From NCBI GenBank assembly GCA_965530755.1, contig CBESNA010000001.1:62001-126000 (forward strand): 64,000 bases of DNA. Reading direction: 5' to 3'. The stretch is from SZUA-35 sp965530755 (GTDB lineage Bacteria > Actinomycetota > Acidimicrobiia > Acidimicrobiales > SZUA-35). Both the position numbers and the translations under genes were made by a program. The notes beneath the pieces were generated by a model. The model was not told the DNA's origin. It made no database searches and was given only the letters and a program-made list of their open reading frames with translations. Positions 15,075 to 23,032 of this stretch are shown piece by piece; the first letter of the stretch is position 1; every line of letters begins with the position of its first letter.

Positions 15075-16048
15075 TCGTGCGACGTGCGGCGTTGCTCGCC
15101 GTCGTCTGCGCGCTGTCGGTGTCGTGCGCAGCGGCTGAGGCCGAGCTCGACAGAATGCAGGCGCTCCCCGTCGAAGTCACTACCGACGAGAACGGGCAGG
15201 AAAACCTCGTCTACGCGCTCGACGACGTGGTGGCCGAAGCCACACCGACGACCGAATCGGAGACAACGAATCCAGACGAGTCCGACGACCCGGCCGAGCC
15301 GGAGCTCTCGACCAGCGAAGATCCGACCGAGACGACCGTGCCCGCGCCGGACGATTCCGGCGTCGCCGTCACCGAGCCCATCGTGCTGGAACGCTTTCCC
15401 CATGATGGCGCTGCCTTCACCCAGGGACTCGCCTTCGCTGACGGAGTCCTGATCGAGAGCATCGGCTTGTTCGGTGAATCGGCTCGACGCCGTGTCGCTC
15501 CGGCCAGCGGGGAGGTCATCAGCTCGGCCCGCCTCGATCCTGACTTCTTCGGTGCCGGTCTCACCGTGGTCGACAACCAGGTGATCCAGCTCACGTGGCA
15601 GCAGGGAACAGCGATCGTGAGCGATCTCACCACCATGCTCGAGCTCTCCCGTTTCACCTACGACGGGGAAGGCTGGGGTCTCTGTCGCCTCGACGACGGA
15701 TCCTTGGTCACCAGCAACGGATCGGGTTTCCTGACGTTGCGCGAGGCGGCGACGTTCGAGGTGATCGGTGAGATCGAGGTCACGCTCGACGAGCAGCCGA
15801 CGACCAATCTCAACGAACTCGAATGCGTCGGCGACTCGATCTACGCCAACGTCTGGTTGGAGAGCGACATACTCGAGATCGATGCCGCGAGCGGGAAGGT
15901 CACCCGGGTGATCGATGCGTCTGCCCTGCTCCCCGGAGACCTCGGACCGGACGACGTCCTCAACGGCATTGCCTACCGTCCCGAGTCGAACACGTTCTTC
16001 CTCACGGGCAAGCGGTGGACCGTCATGTACGAAGTGTCATTCGGTTGA
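15071..16048 (+). CDS. Glutaminyl-peptide cyclotransferase-like lipoprotein (copy 1)
   Basis: Glutamine cyclotransferases turn N-terminal glutamine into pyroglutamate and fold as a five-blade beta-propeller. The 325-residue product has a signal peptide with lipobox VSC, then a 70-residue Thr/Glu/Pro-rich spacer. The QC domain follows: RFPHDGAAFTQGLAF, SIGLFGESARR, YDGEGWGLCRLDDG, NLNELECVGDSIYANVW and LNGIAYRPESNTFFLTGKRW. These are the family's hallmark blade motifs. The protein would be anchored outside the membrane. A TTG at 15071 overlaps the previous stop; GTG at 15077 is an alternative start. A second copy follows one base later. Confidence 0.85.
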   Translation: MIVRRAALLAVVCALSVSCAAAEAELDRMQALPVEVTTDENGQENLVYALDDVVAEATPTTESETTNPDESDDPAEPELSTSEDPTETTVPAPDDSGVAVTEPIVLERFPHDGAAFTQGLAFADGVLIESIGLFGESARRRVAPASGEVISSARLDPDFFGAGLTVVDNQVIQLTWQQGTAIVSDLTTMLELSRFTYDGEGWGLCRLDDGSLVTSNGSGFLTLREAATFEVIGEIEVTLDEQPTTNLNELECVGDSIYANVWLESDILEIDAASGKVTRVIDASALLPGDLGPDDVLNGIAYRPESNTFFLTGKRWTVMYEVSFG

Positions 16049-16049
16049 C

Positions 16050-16967
16050 GTGACCAGCCACTGGCGGTTCGGAGCGGGAAGGGTTCTCGTCGGCGCGCTG
16101 GTCGCGCTCGCAGCCACTGCGTGCTCATCGTCTCCGGACGCTGCAACCAGTTCGATCACGACGGACCCGGTCGATGCCGCCGCTGCGAGCTCCGAAGGCC
16201 CATCGACGGAGCAGCCGACGTCGAGCGATTCCACATCGGGCGCGGGGCAGGCGACGCCGGTGTCCGAGCTGTCCGGCTCGCTCTCGATCGAAGTCATCGC
16301 CACGCACCCTCATGACCCCAACGCGTTCACGCAGGGTCTCGAACTCACCGACGACGGCCGGTTCGTCGAGAGCACGGGGTTGTACGGCGAATCCGACCGA
16401 CGAATCGTCGACGTCGACACCGGCACGGTGGAGGCCATCGTGGCGCTCGACCCCAACCTGTTCGGCGAAGGTATGACCATCGTCGGCGACGAACTCGTCC
16501 AGATCACCTGGAAGGCCGGGACCTACATCCGATCCGACCTCGGGACCCTCTCCGAGATCAGCCGCGGGACCTACGACGGCGAGGGCTGGGGTCTGTGCCA
16601 CGACAGCACCCGGTTCGTGATGAGCAACGGAACGTCGACCCTCACGTTCCGCAACACGACCACCTTCGACATCGAGCGCACCGTCGATGTCGCACTCGAC
16701 GGCGAACGGGTGGCGAACCTCAACGAGCTCGAATGTGTCGATGACCGCGTGCTGGCCAACGTGTGGCTCAGCGACGACATCCTCGTGATCGATCCGGCCA
16801 CGGGCGTGGTGGTCGCGACCGTCGATGGCTCCGAGCTCCGCCCGGATGATGCACCGATCGAGGACTCCTCGTTCGCACTCAACGGCATCGCCCACGACCA
16901 GACGACCGGCCACTGGTATCTGACGGGCAAGCGGTGGCCCGTGCTCTACGAAGTCGTGCTCTCCTGA
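16050..16967 (+). CDS. Glutaminyl-peptide cyclotransferase-like lipoprotein (copy 2)
   Basis: The 305-residue product repeats the layout of its neighbour: signal peptide with lipobox ATAC, Ser/Thr-rich spacer, then the QC propeller (THPHDPNAFTQGLEL, GLYGESDRR, YDGEGWGLCHD, NLNELECVDDRVLANVWLSD, LNGIAHDQTTGHWYLTGKRW). The two copies align along the whole catalytic domain but differ in spacer and in many surface positions, so the duplication is old. It begins at GTG 16050, one base after the previous stop. Its last 22 bases overlap the end of the convergent hydrolase gene. Confidence 0.85.
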   Translation: MTSHWRFGAGRVLVGALVALAATACSSSPDAATSSITTDPVDAAAASSEGPSTEQPTSSDSTSGAGQATPVSELSGSLSIEVIATHPHDPNAFTQGLELTDDGRFVESTGLYGESDRRIVDVDTGTVEAIVALDPNLFGEGMTIVGDELVQITWKAGTYIRSDLGTLSEISRGTYDGEGWGLCHDSTRFVMSNGTSTLTFRNTTTFDIERTVDVALDGERVANLNELECVDDRVLANVWLSDDILVIDPATGVVVATVDGSELRPDDAPIEDSSFALNGIAHDQTTGHWYLTGKRWPVLYEVVLS

Positions 16968-17668
16968 TCGACGGGTGCGGCGGTCGGATCGGCCAGGACG
17001 GCCGGCAGGTGCTCGAGCAGCCGATCGAAGATCAGCCCGCCGGCAGGAGCCAGCAGGTGATCGGCACCGTCGAGCAGTACCACTTCACCGGTGCCTGCCA
17101 GCGCCCGAACCACCTCACTGGCCTGCATCGGCAGGATCTGGTCGCGGGTGCCATGGAAGAAGAGAAGGTTCCGGTCGCCCAGGACCCCTGCGTTCTCACA
17201 GCCCGCCGACTGCGTGGCGAACGTGACCGCGCCAGGGACGCTGTCCCGCTCCAGGTGCATCGCGGCCCGTAGCGCGACCGCGCCACCGAACGAATGACCG
17301 AGCGGAACGAACCGCCGGGCGCCATGCCGAGCAGCGAGTTCCATCGCGCTGACGGTGTCGATCACGCACATGTCGAGATCGTTCGGCGACCGATAGTCGA
17401 CTCGCATCACCCCGATCCCGAGGTCGGGGAGGGCCCGCCCGAGACGCTGGTAGAGACCCTGATCAGGGCCGAGCAGCCCCCCCATCGCTCCGCCGACACA
17501 CACGATCACAGCGTCGAGGTTCTCCGCGCCGTGCCACAAGATCGTGAGCAGGCCCCGTGTCGTGTACAGCTCGAGGTGATCGAGGTTGTCGTCGACCGTC
17601 ACGGTCTGCATCGCCATGACGCCAAGCGAATCGAGAGGCGACAGCCCGGTTGCATCGTCCTCACTCAT
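16946..17668 (-). CDS. Alpha/beta hydrolase (dienelactone hydrolase-like)
   Basis: The 240-residue protein shows a nucleophile elbow GHSFGGAVALRAAMH, a strand-turn VIVCVGGAMGG in the oxyanion position, FHGTRDQILP with the acid, and GADHLL with the histidine. It has no signal peptide. The ATG at 17668 is preferred over ATG 17689, which would leave only five bases to the divergent start at 17695. Substrate unknown. It overlaps the preceding plus-strand gene tail-to-tail by 22 bases. Confidence 0.8.
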   Translation of the reverse strand: MSEDDATGLSPLDSLGVMAMQTVTVDDNLDHLELYTTRGLLTILWHGAENLDAVIVCVGGAMGGLLGPDQGLYQRLGRALPDLGIGVMRVDYRSPNDLDMCVIDTVSAMELAARHGARRFVPLGHSFGGAVALRAAMHLERDSVPGAVTFATQSAGCENAGVLGDRNLLFFHGTRDQILPMQASEVVRALAGTGEVVLLDGADHLLAPAGGLIFDRLLEHLPAVLADPTAAPVDQESTTS

Positions 17669-17680
17669 GAGCGCAGACCT

Positions 17681-17686
17681 TAGGCT
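17681..17686 (+). promoter_or_regulatory. -10 box of near-leaderless promoter (flavodoxin-fold reductase)
   Basis: TAGGCT ends eight bases before the GTG at 17695, inside the 26-base gap between divergent starts. Confidence 0.45.
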
Positions 17687-17694
17687 CATCGGCT

Positions 17695-18267
17695 GTGAAG
17701 GTCCTCGTGGTGCACGCCCACCCCGACCCGGAATCGTTCGGTGCAGCGGTCCGCGACGCGGCAATGCGAGGCCTCGCGGCCGCCGGACACGACGTGACAC
17801 TGCTCGACCTCGAAGCCGAGAACTACCAGCCCTGCCTCACCGGGGCCGAAGACTCCGATCCCGTCGTCCAGCGCCACATCGATGCCGTCCGGACTGCCGA
17901 TGCGCTGATGTTCACCTACCCGACCTACTGGTCCGGCTTCCCCGCTGTGTTGAACGGCTGGATCGAACGAACACTGCTGCCCGACGCCGGCATCTCTGAC
18001 CGTTCGAACGGCACGCTTCGAAGTGAGCTCCGCCGTGTCAGACACATTGTGGGGATCACCACGTATGGGTCGCCGCGGGCCTACCGATGGTTGGTCGGCG
18101 ACGCGGGGCGGCGCACGCTCCGACACCTCCGATGGAGCGCCGGCCTTCGCTGCCGCTTCCATTGGCTGTCCCTCGACAGACTCGACGGGCGAACCCATAC
18201 GGAGCGGAGCGTCTTCCTGCTCGAGGTCGAGCAGGCCATGACCGAACTCATGACGGGAAGGCGCTGA
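17695..18267 (+). CDS. NAD(P)H-dependent oxidoreductase, flavodoxin-like fold (copy 1)
   Basis: The 190-residue protein matches the NQO/MdaB type of FMN- or FAD-binding quinone reductases: VLVVHAHPDPESFGAAV, VTLLDLEAENYQP, ADALMFTYPTYWSGFPAVLNGWIERTL and VGITTYGSPR. YPTYW...P...NGWIER is the hallmark segment. It is cytosolic and probably reduces quinones or related electrophiles. Start is GTG behind a TAGGCT box. One base separates it from a paralogue. Confidence 0.85.
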   Translation: MKVLVVHAHPDPESFGAAVRDAAMRGLAAAGHDVTLLDLEAENYQPCLTGAEDSDPVVQRHIDAVRTADALMFTYPTYWSGFPAVLNGWIERTLLPDAGISDRSNGTLRSELRRVRHIVGITTYGSPRAYRWLVGDAGRRTLRHLRWSAGLRCRFHWLSLDRLDGRTHTERSVFLLEVEQAMTELMTGRR

Positions 18268-18268
18268 G

Positions 18269-18889
18269 ATGCGGTCACTCGTGGTCGTCACCCACCCGAA
18301 TCCCGAAGGACTGGCGCGACAGGCACTGGCGCGAGTGGTCACCGGGCTCGAGCGTGCCGGCGACGAGGTTCGCATCATCGACCTCGATGCCGAGAACTTC
18401 GATCCCAGGCTGACCGTCGACGAGAAGCGACGCCACCTCGATCCTCCCGAGACCAAGCCGTGGATCGCCGATCACGCCGAGGCGCTTCATTGGGCCGAGC
18501 GCCTGGTGCTGGTCTATCCCACGTGGTTCGGTGGCTTCCCCGCCAGACTCAAGGGCTGGTTCGATCGCACCTGGATCACGGGCGTGGCATATTCGCTTCC
18601 CGAGGGAGCGACCCGCATCCACGCGGAGCTCACGAACATCCGTCGACTCGAGATCGTGACCACCCACGCCGACTCGCGTTGGTCGAACGTGCTCAGTGGA
18701 CGCCCAGGGCGACTCATCGCGTTCCGGACCCTGCGCTTGCTGTGCCACCCGTTGTGCCGCCGACGATTCCACCCGATCTACTCGGTCGGCACAGCGAGCG
18801 GCGACGAGATCGAGACCTGGCTCGAACAGCTCGAAGAGAAATTCGCCGGCCGCTCGTCCCGAGGTGTTGTCGTCAAGCGCCTGTCATGA
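18269..18889 (+). CDS. NAD(P)H-dependent oxidoreductase, flavodoxin-like fold (copy 2)
   Basis: The 206-residue product repeats the pattern of the gene before it: LVVVTHPNPEGLARQ, VRIIDLDAENFDPRL, AERLVLVYPTWFGGFPARLKGWFDRTW and RLEIVTTHADSR. The paralogues diverge outside these motifs, and this copy has a longer acidic C-terminus (LEQLEEKFAG). Co-transcription is nearly certain given the one-base gap. The pair may form a heterodimer, since members of this family act as dimers with shared active sites; that is inference. Confidence 0.85.
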   Translation: MRSLVVVTHPNPEGLARQALARVVTGLERAGDEVRIIDLDAENFDPRLTVDEKRRHLDPPETKPWIADHAEALHWAERLVLVYPTWFGGFPARLKGWFDRTWITGVAYSLPEGATRIHAELTNIRRLEIVTTHADSRWSNVLSGRPGRLIAFRTLRLLCHPLCRRRFHPIYSVGTASGDEIETWLEQLEEKFAGRSSRGVVVKRLS

Positions 18890-18902
18890 AGCGCCTGACC
18901 GA

Positions 18903-19826
18903 TCAGGCCGGCTGGCGCTGCTTGGCTTCGCGCTTCGCCTTCATGCGAGCGGCTATGCGCCCGACCTTCCCGATATAGGTGATCGTACGTTCCCGGGCCG
19001 CCTCGGCATCACCGTCGAGGCCCTCGAGTTCGTCGATCTTCCAGAATCCCATGACCACGGGCTCGAGGATCTGCTCGTAGTGATTGATGAGGTCGTAGAT
19101 CCCGGCGTTCGCGATCGCCTTCGAGTGGGCGGCGAAGTCGGGAATTCCGGTACCCGGCATGGCGAAATCGGTGACCTGACGCTCCAGCGCCATCATCATC
19201 TCGGACGGGTTGCGTTCGAACCCGGCTTGCGCGATGTCGCGGTAGAAGAGGAAGTGGTGGTTCTCGTCGATCGCGACGCGGCGCATGATGTCGTAGCCGA
19301 CTCGGTCCTGCTGCTCGATGAGCTTGCCGGTGTTGCGATGCGAGATCCGGGTGGCCAGTTCCTGGAGTGTCACGTAACACATGCCATCAGCGGCGCTCGC
19401 CGGCTCGGGAACCTCGCCCTTGCTCATCTGCACCATTCGGCCGCGTTCGAGTGCCACCGGATCGATGGCGCGGGTGACCGTCAGGTAGTCGCGGATCGCG
19501 ACAGCGTGACGGCCTTCCTCGGCAGTCCACCGACGGACCCATTCGCCCCACGCTCCGTCCTTGCCGAACATGCGCTCGATGTCACGGAAGTAGTAGGGCA
19601 GATTGTCCTCGGTGAGGAGATTCACGAACAGGGCGCTCCGCACCTCGGGACTGAGGTTGCTCTCGGATGGGTCCCACTCGTAGTCGGGTTCGAAGTCTCG
19701 GCCCCGACTCCACGGCACGACGGCGTGTGGGTGCCACTCCTTCACAACAGCGAGGTGCCGTTCGAGGAGTTCCTCGGCAACCGACTCGAGCTCGCCCAGG
19801 AAGTCGACGTCTGCATCAATGACCAT
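18903..19826 (-). CDS. Acyl-ACP desaturase (ferritin-like diiron enzyme)
   Basis: Soluble acyl-ACP desaturases introduce a double bond into acyl chains using a diiron centre. The 307-residue protein has two iron-binding sequences: AEEGRHAVAIRDY (ExxH) and DENHHFLFYRDI (ExxH). Glu in NLLTEDNLPYYF is the preceding ligand. TLQELATRISHRNTG is also typical of the actinobacterial DesA-like group. The C-terminus is basic (RMKAKREAKQRQP). The ATG at 19826 lies just behind a TetR-type operator, so membrane-fluidity regulation by a TetR repressor is likely; no repressor gene is nearby. Confidence 0.9.
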   Translation of the reverse strand: MVIDADVDFLGELESVAEELLERHLAVVKEWHPHAVVPWSRGRDFEPDYEWDPSESNLSPEVRSALFVNLLTEDNLPYYFRDIERMFGKDGAWGEWVRRWTAEEGRHAVAIRDYLTVTRAIDPVALERGRMVQMSKGEVPEPASAADGMCYVTLQELATRISHRNTGKLIEQQDRVGYDIMRRVAIDENHHFLFYRDIAQAGFERNPSEMMMALERQVTDFAMPGTGIPDFAAHSKAIANAGIYDLINHYEQILEPVVMGFWKIDELEGLDGDAEAARERTITYIGKVGRIAARMKAKREAKQRQPA

Positions 19827-19838
19827 GGGCCGGAAGCC

Positions 19839-19854
19839 TACCGACCGGTAGGTA
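19839..19854. promoter_or_regulatory. TetR-type operator upstream of desaturase gene
   Basis: TACCGACCGGTAGGTA is a near-perfect 16-base palindrome (one mismatched pair). It fits the TACCnACCGGTnGGTA shape of many TetR-family operators in actinobacteria. It lies 13 bases upstream of the desaturase ATG, where a bound repressor would block the promoter. Confidence 0.6.
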
Positions 19855-19935
19855 GGCCCCGCTCGTCGCGAGAGAAAAAGGGCGGCACCATCGGCGCCCT
19901 GGTGACCGCAACACAAGTTGCCGAGCCAATCATGC

Positions 19936-19941
19936 GATAGT
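19936..19941 (+). promoter_or_regulatory. -10 box of leaderless promoter (RsbW-like gene)
   Basis: GATAGT ends six bases before the GTG at 19948. It departs from TANNNT only in the first base. Confidence 0.4.
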
Positions 19942-19947
19942 GGTTCA

Positions 19948-20286
19948 GTGCCGGCCAAGGAAGACGATGCAACGGTGACGTTCCCCGCCACTTCGACCTT
20001 TGCCCGGCTCGGGCGTGTCACGGCCTCCGGGCTCACCCTGCGCCTCGGGCTCGACATCGCACGCGTGGAGAAGCTGCGTACAGCGATCGACCTCGCGGTC
20101 GCTGCAATGGAGGGGAAGGGCGACATCACGCTCCGCTCTCATTGGCACGACGACTTCATCGAGTTCACGATCAGCAACCCGGATGCGGTCGCCGAGAACG
20201 CCGGCGGTGCGCTCACCGTTCAACTCGCCGAACTCGTCGATCATGCTGTTGTCGAAACCACCGAGATCACACTCGGCCTGAACTGA
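19948..20286 (+). CDS. RsbW-like (anti-sigma factor/HATPase-related) small protein
   Basis: The 112-residue product resembles the beginning of RsbW/SpoIIAB-type serine kinases: TFARLGRVTASGLTLRLGLD, then VEKLRTAIDLAVAAM where active kinases have the Asn-bearing N box. The Asn and the glycine-rich ATP lid are absent, and the protein stops soon after DITLRSHWHDDFIEFTISN. It is therefore a reduced, probably non-catalytic member. A role in partner switching with sigma factors is possible; no sigma gene is adjacent. Start GTG, leaderless. Confidence 0.55.
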   Translation: MPAKEDDATVTFPATSTFARLGRVTASGLTLRLGLDIARVEKLRTAIDLAVAAMEGKGDITLRSHWHDDFIEFTISNPDAVAENAGGALTVQLAELVDHAVVETTEITLGLN

Positions 20287-20342
20287 CTCACCAGCGTCTT
20301 CGCAGGGCTTGTCGTGCCGGCAGTCGACTTCGCCGCAGCGCC

Positions 20343-20834
20343 TCAGTCGACGATGTAAGACCGATTGGCGTCGCTGACCTCTGCCCCGCTGAACCGCACT
20401 GCCTCGGCCTCGCCGATCACCTGGAAGACTGCCGTCGACGTCACGCAGACCAGGCCCTTCGGCGTTTCGATGCGGCCACGGGTTCGGACCCGGTCGCCCT
20501 CGCGGCTCTCCACCTCGGCCACCGCTCGGTACTCGGTGTCGAGTCGCACCGCTCGGGGAAACGTCGCCGATGTCTCGACCGTGACGGCCCACGAGCCGGC
20601 GAGCGCGATCACGGCCCAGGCCTGCACCTCGTCGAGCACGGCCAGGCTCACTCCCCCGTGAACCAACGTGGGGGCGCCGCTGAACTCGGCGCCGAGCTCC
20701 ATCGCCGTCCAGACCTCACCGGTCTCGTCGTCGGCCCACAGCTCGAGTTGGAGACCAGCAGCGTTCGACTGCTCACAGACGAAACACGACGATTCGAGAC
20801 CCCAGTCATCGTTGGTGAGCCGACGAGGGCTCAT
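20343..20834 (-). CDS. PaaI-family hotdog-fold thioesterase
   Basis: The 163-residue product has the hotdog helix and loop LVHGGVSLAVLDEVQAWAV, with HGG and the Asp/Glu after it as in PaaI-type acyl-CoA thioesterases. SSCFVCEQSNAAGLQLEL precedes it and is typical of the CxxCG-NxxGL subgroup. Strands ETSATFPRAVRL, RTRGRI and VCVTSTAVFQVI complete the fold. The ATG is clear; its stop region is free. The start of this gene overlaps the stop of dut by four bases (ATGA at 20831-20834). Confidence 0.85.
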   Translation of the reverse strand: MSPRRLTNDDWGLESSCFVCEQSNAAGLQLELWADDETGEVWTAMELGAEFSGAPTLVHGGVSLAVLDEVQAWAVIALAGSWAVTVETSATFPRAVRLDTEYRAVAEVESREGDRVRTRGRIETPKGLVCVTSTAVFQVIGEAEAVRFSGAEVSDANRSYIVD

Positions 20835-21280
20835 GTTCCCGAGCTCCCGAAGCCGGCGGCGCCACGATCGTCTGGCCCGTCCGGCAGGCTGTCGGCCAGC
20901 GCAAGGGCGAACGCCGGCACCTCGATGACCAGCAGCTGGGCGATTCGTTGCTCTCGCGTGATCGTCACCGGTTCATCGCCGTGGTTCACGAGGATGACGC
21001 CGATCTCGCCCCGATACCCAGAATCGATCAGGCCGGGGGCATTCAACACTGCGACACCGTCGTGGAGAGCCAGACCGGATCGGGACAGCACGAGCCCGGC
21101 ACATCCTTCGGGAATCGCAACGGCGAAACCGGTCGAGATGAGCTGACGGGACCCAGGCATCAACACCGTGTCGATCGACGATGCGAGATCCGCCGCCGCA
21201 TCTCCGGCTCGCATCTGCTTCGGCGCCGGGAGGTCGGCATCGAGACGGAGCAGCGGAACCGGGCGGGGATCAGTCGGCAT
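20831..21280 (-). CDS. dut: dUTP diphosphatase
   Basis: dUTPase hydrolyses dUTP to dUMP, keeping uracil out of DNA. The 149-residue protein has the five family motifs, among them AGDAAADL (motif 1), LVLSRSGLAL (motif 2), LNAPGLIDSGYRGEIGVIL (motif 3), REQRIAQLLV (motif 4) and DRGAAGFGSSG (motif 5, the phosphate-binding lid). Length matches the homotrimeric type. It is the first gene of a two-gene operon with the thioesterase. Confidence 0.96.
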   Translation of the reverse strand: MPTDPRPVPLLRLDADLPAPKQMRAGDAAADLASSIDTVLMPGSRQLISTGFAVAIPEGCAGLVLSRSGLALHDGVAVLNAPGLIDSGYRGEIGVILVNHGDEPVTITREQRIAQLLVIEVPAFALALADSLPDGPDDRGAAGFGSSGT

Positions 21281-21332
21281 GGCGCCGCAGGCTAGCTCGC
21301 GGTCGACGGCGACCAGCCAGAGGCCGCACAGC

Positions 21333-21338
21333 TAGGCT
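21333..21338 (+). promoter_or_regulatory. -10 box of leaderless promoter (orn)
   Basis: TAGGCT ends six bases before the GTG at 21345. Confidence 0.55.
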
Positions 21339-21344
21339 CGCGCC

Positions 21345-21911
21345 GTGCTCGCCTGGATGGACCTCGAAATGACCGGCCTCGACCCGAAGCAACACGTGAT
21401 CGTCGAGATCGCCACGCTCATCACCGATGACGATCTCACGATCGTCGCCGCCGGTCCCGAACTCGTCGTTCACGCCACCGAGGAGCAACTCGCCTTGATG
21501 GACCAGGTCGTCGTCGACATGCACACCAAGTCTGGTCTCCTCGATCAGATCCGTGCCTCCACCATCACCCTCGAAGATGCCGGGGCACAGACTCTGGCGT
21601 TCCTCACCGAGCACCTCGACGCTGGCGTGGTGCCGCTGTGCGGCAACAGCATCGGGATGGATCGACGATTCCTCGCCGAGTACCTGCCCGAGATCGAGGG
21701 GTTCCTTCACTATCGATCGATCGACGTCTCGACCATCAAGGAATTGGCTCGACGTTGGTTCCCCAAAGCCCTCCATAGTGCGCCTCGCAAAGAGGTCGCC
21801 CACCGTGCCCTCGACGACATCAAGGAAAGCATCAAGGAACTCGGACACTACCGAGCGACCGTGTTCACCGCCTCCGCCAACGGCTCGAGCAGCCCAGACG
21901 CCGCCGGCTGA
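21345..21911 (+). CDS. orn: Oligoribonuclease
   Basis: Orn degrades 2- to 5-base RNA fragments, including pGpG from c-di-GMP turnover. The 188-residue product has the DEDDh exonuclease motifs: WMDLEMTGLDP (Asp, Glu), LCGNSIGMDRRFL (Asp), and HRALDDIKESIKEL with the last His and Asp. Length is normal. Start is GTG behind a TAGGCT box. The last 64 bases overlap the end of a convergent thioesterase gene. Orn is of interest here because the window also encodes an RsiG-like c-di-GMP sensor. Confidence 0.96.
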   Translation: MLAWMDLEMTGLDPKQHVIVEIATLITDDDLTIVAAGPELVVHATEEQLALMDQVVVDMHTKSGLLDQIRASTITLEDAGAQTLAFLTEHLDAGVVPLCGNSIGMDRRFLAEYLPEIEGFLHYRSIDVSTIKELARRWFPKALHSAPRKEVAHRALDDIKESIKELGHYRATVFTASANGSSSPDAAG

Positions 21912-22678
21912 CCATCGACTTCCCACCACAATCGACGGCGGTCCGCTGAGTCCGGGCCCCATGCGATCGTCACCTCGTCGCCCGGTGCGATGCCGGCGCC
22001 GTACTCGATGACGCATCGCAGGGGGCGAGTCACCGGGCGTGCACGAAGGTGCTCCTCGATCACCGCCCAGTACGCCGCGTTGTTCATGTGACCGAACGTG
22101 TCGAAGTCGACCGCTCGAAGCGGCCACGGGCTGCGCCGAATCGAGCTCGGGTCGAAACCAGCGGAGTCGACCGCGTCTGGGCGTCGTAGCTCGTGGCGCG
22201 CACTGACGGTGCGGTCGCCCGCCGCTTCGGCATAGTGCCGCAGGAAGTCGTTCGACAGGGGACGCGGTCGCCCGCTCTCCGTGTCGATGTGCACCCACAA
22301 GGTTGCAACGTCGTAGCTCGCTCCGGCCGAACCGCGCACAATCAGGCGTCGCTCGGCCCACCGCTTACCCAGTCGGCCGCAGAACGTTTGGATGACGAGA
22401 TTCTCACCGAAGACGCCCGCGTGATGAGCCTCGACCGTGGTCCTTCGCACGACGAAGGCGAGGTCGTCGACAAGTCCGGCATCAGTCGTGTCATCGTTCG
22501 AAACGTCCTGGGTGTACCGGGTCAGCGCGTCGAGTCTGAGACGTCCGGATGGGTCCACATCACCGAGGCGAACCGGACGTCGGCCAGTGAAGACGCGACC
22601 TGAGTCAGGCAAATCCACCATCTTGAAGGTCGGCTGATCGTCGCCGGATTCGGCGGTCATCGAAGGATTCACTGGCAC
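21848..22678 (-). CDS. Acyl-ACP thioesterase-like double hotdog protein
   Basis: The 276-residue protein contains two hotdog-like halves. The first has VRLGDVDPSGRLRLDALTRYTQD and VVRRTTVEAHHAGVFGENL; the second has LRAVDFDTFGHMNNAAYWAVIEEHL, where DxFGHMNN is a 4-hydroxybenzoyl-CoA/acyl-ACP thioesterase signature. This layout fits FatA-like acyl-ACP thioesterases. The GTG at 22678 is chosen because TACCGT lies seven bases upstream; ATG 22660 is the alternative. Its 3' end overlaps orn by 64 bases. Confidence 0.8.
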   Translation of the reverse strand: MPVNPSMTAESGDDQPTFKMVDLPDSGRVFTGRRPVRLGDVDPSGRLRLDALTRYTQDVSNDDTTDAGLVDDLAFVVRRTTVEAHHAGVFGENLVIQTFCGRLGKRWAERRLIVRGSAGASYDVATLWVHIDTESGRPRPLSNDFLRHYAEAAGDRTVSARHELRRPDAVDSAGFDPSSIRRSPWPLRAVDFDTFGHMNNAAYWAVIEEHLRARPVTRPLRCVIEYGAGIAPGDEVTIAWGPDSADRRRLWWEVDGQPAASGLLEPLAEAVNTVAR

Positions 22679-22685
22679 CGTTCGC

Positions 22686-22691
22686 ACGGTA
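22686..22691 (-). promoter_or_regulatory. -10 box of leaderless promoter (thioesterase gene)
   Basis: TACCGT on the minus strand ends seven bases before the GTG at 22678. Confidence 0.45.
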
Positions 22692-22706
22692 GTCCGCGTA
22701 ATTCGG

Positions 22707-22735
22707 TTGACATCTCCGCGAGATCGCACTTCCCT
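22707..22735 (+). promoter_or_regulatory. Candidate promoter of the 22.8-kb small transcript
   Basis: A perfect TTGACA (22707-22712) is followed after 17 bases by TTCCCT, a poor -10 box. CTATCA a few bases later is an alternative. A strong terminator at 23033-23073 on the same strand supports a real transcript starting here. Confidence 0.4.
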
Positions 22736-22826
22736 ATCAGAACCGCAGCACGGTGCGGCCGGTCTCTCGAAGGTCTGCCCGATCCAGCGCTGCACGATCC
22801 GTACCGCCAACCGAAGGACACGTCCG

Positions 22827-23012
22827 ATGATCAACTCGACGCACAACATGAAGGTCGCCATGGCGCCCTCCTGTTCGCGCATCGAGCGCGATCAGGACCT
22901 GGCATACGCCGTGCGCGCCAATGGCATTTTCGGTGTTGCCACCGGTGGGTTCTGGACGCTCGATCCGCACACCACCAAGCCGCACCACTCCCTGCGAGAG
23001 CGACGACCCTGA
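22827..23012 (+). CDS. Small protein of unknown function
   Basis: The ATG at 22827 has GAAGGA eight bases upstream and opens a 61-residue frame. The product starts MINSTHNMKVAMAPSCSRIE and ends HHSLRERRP, with a Gly-rich middle (GIFGVATGGFWTL). No family is recognised. The frame is framed by a TTGACA box upstream and a 14-bp terminator hairpin 20 bases after the stop, so the transcript looks genuine. The RNA itself could be the functional product. Confidence 0.45.
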   Translation: MINSTHNMKVAMAPSCSRIERDQDLAYAVRANGIFGVATGGFWTLDPHTTKPHHSLRERRP

Positions 23013-23032
23013 CCCGTCAGGATCTGTCCTCG

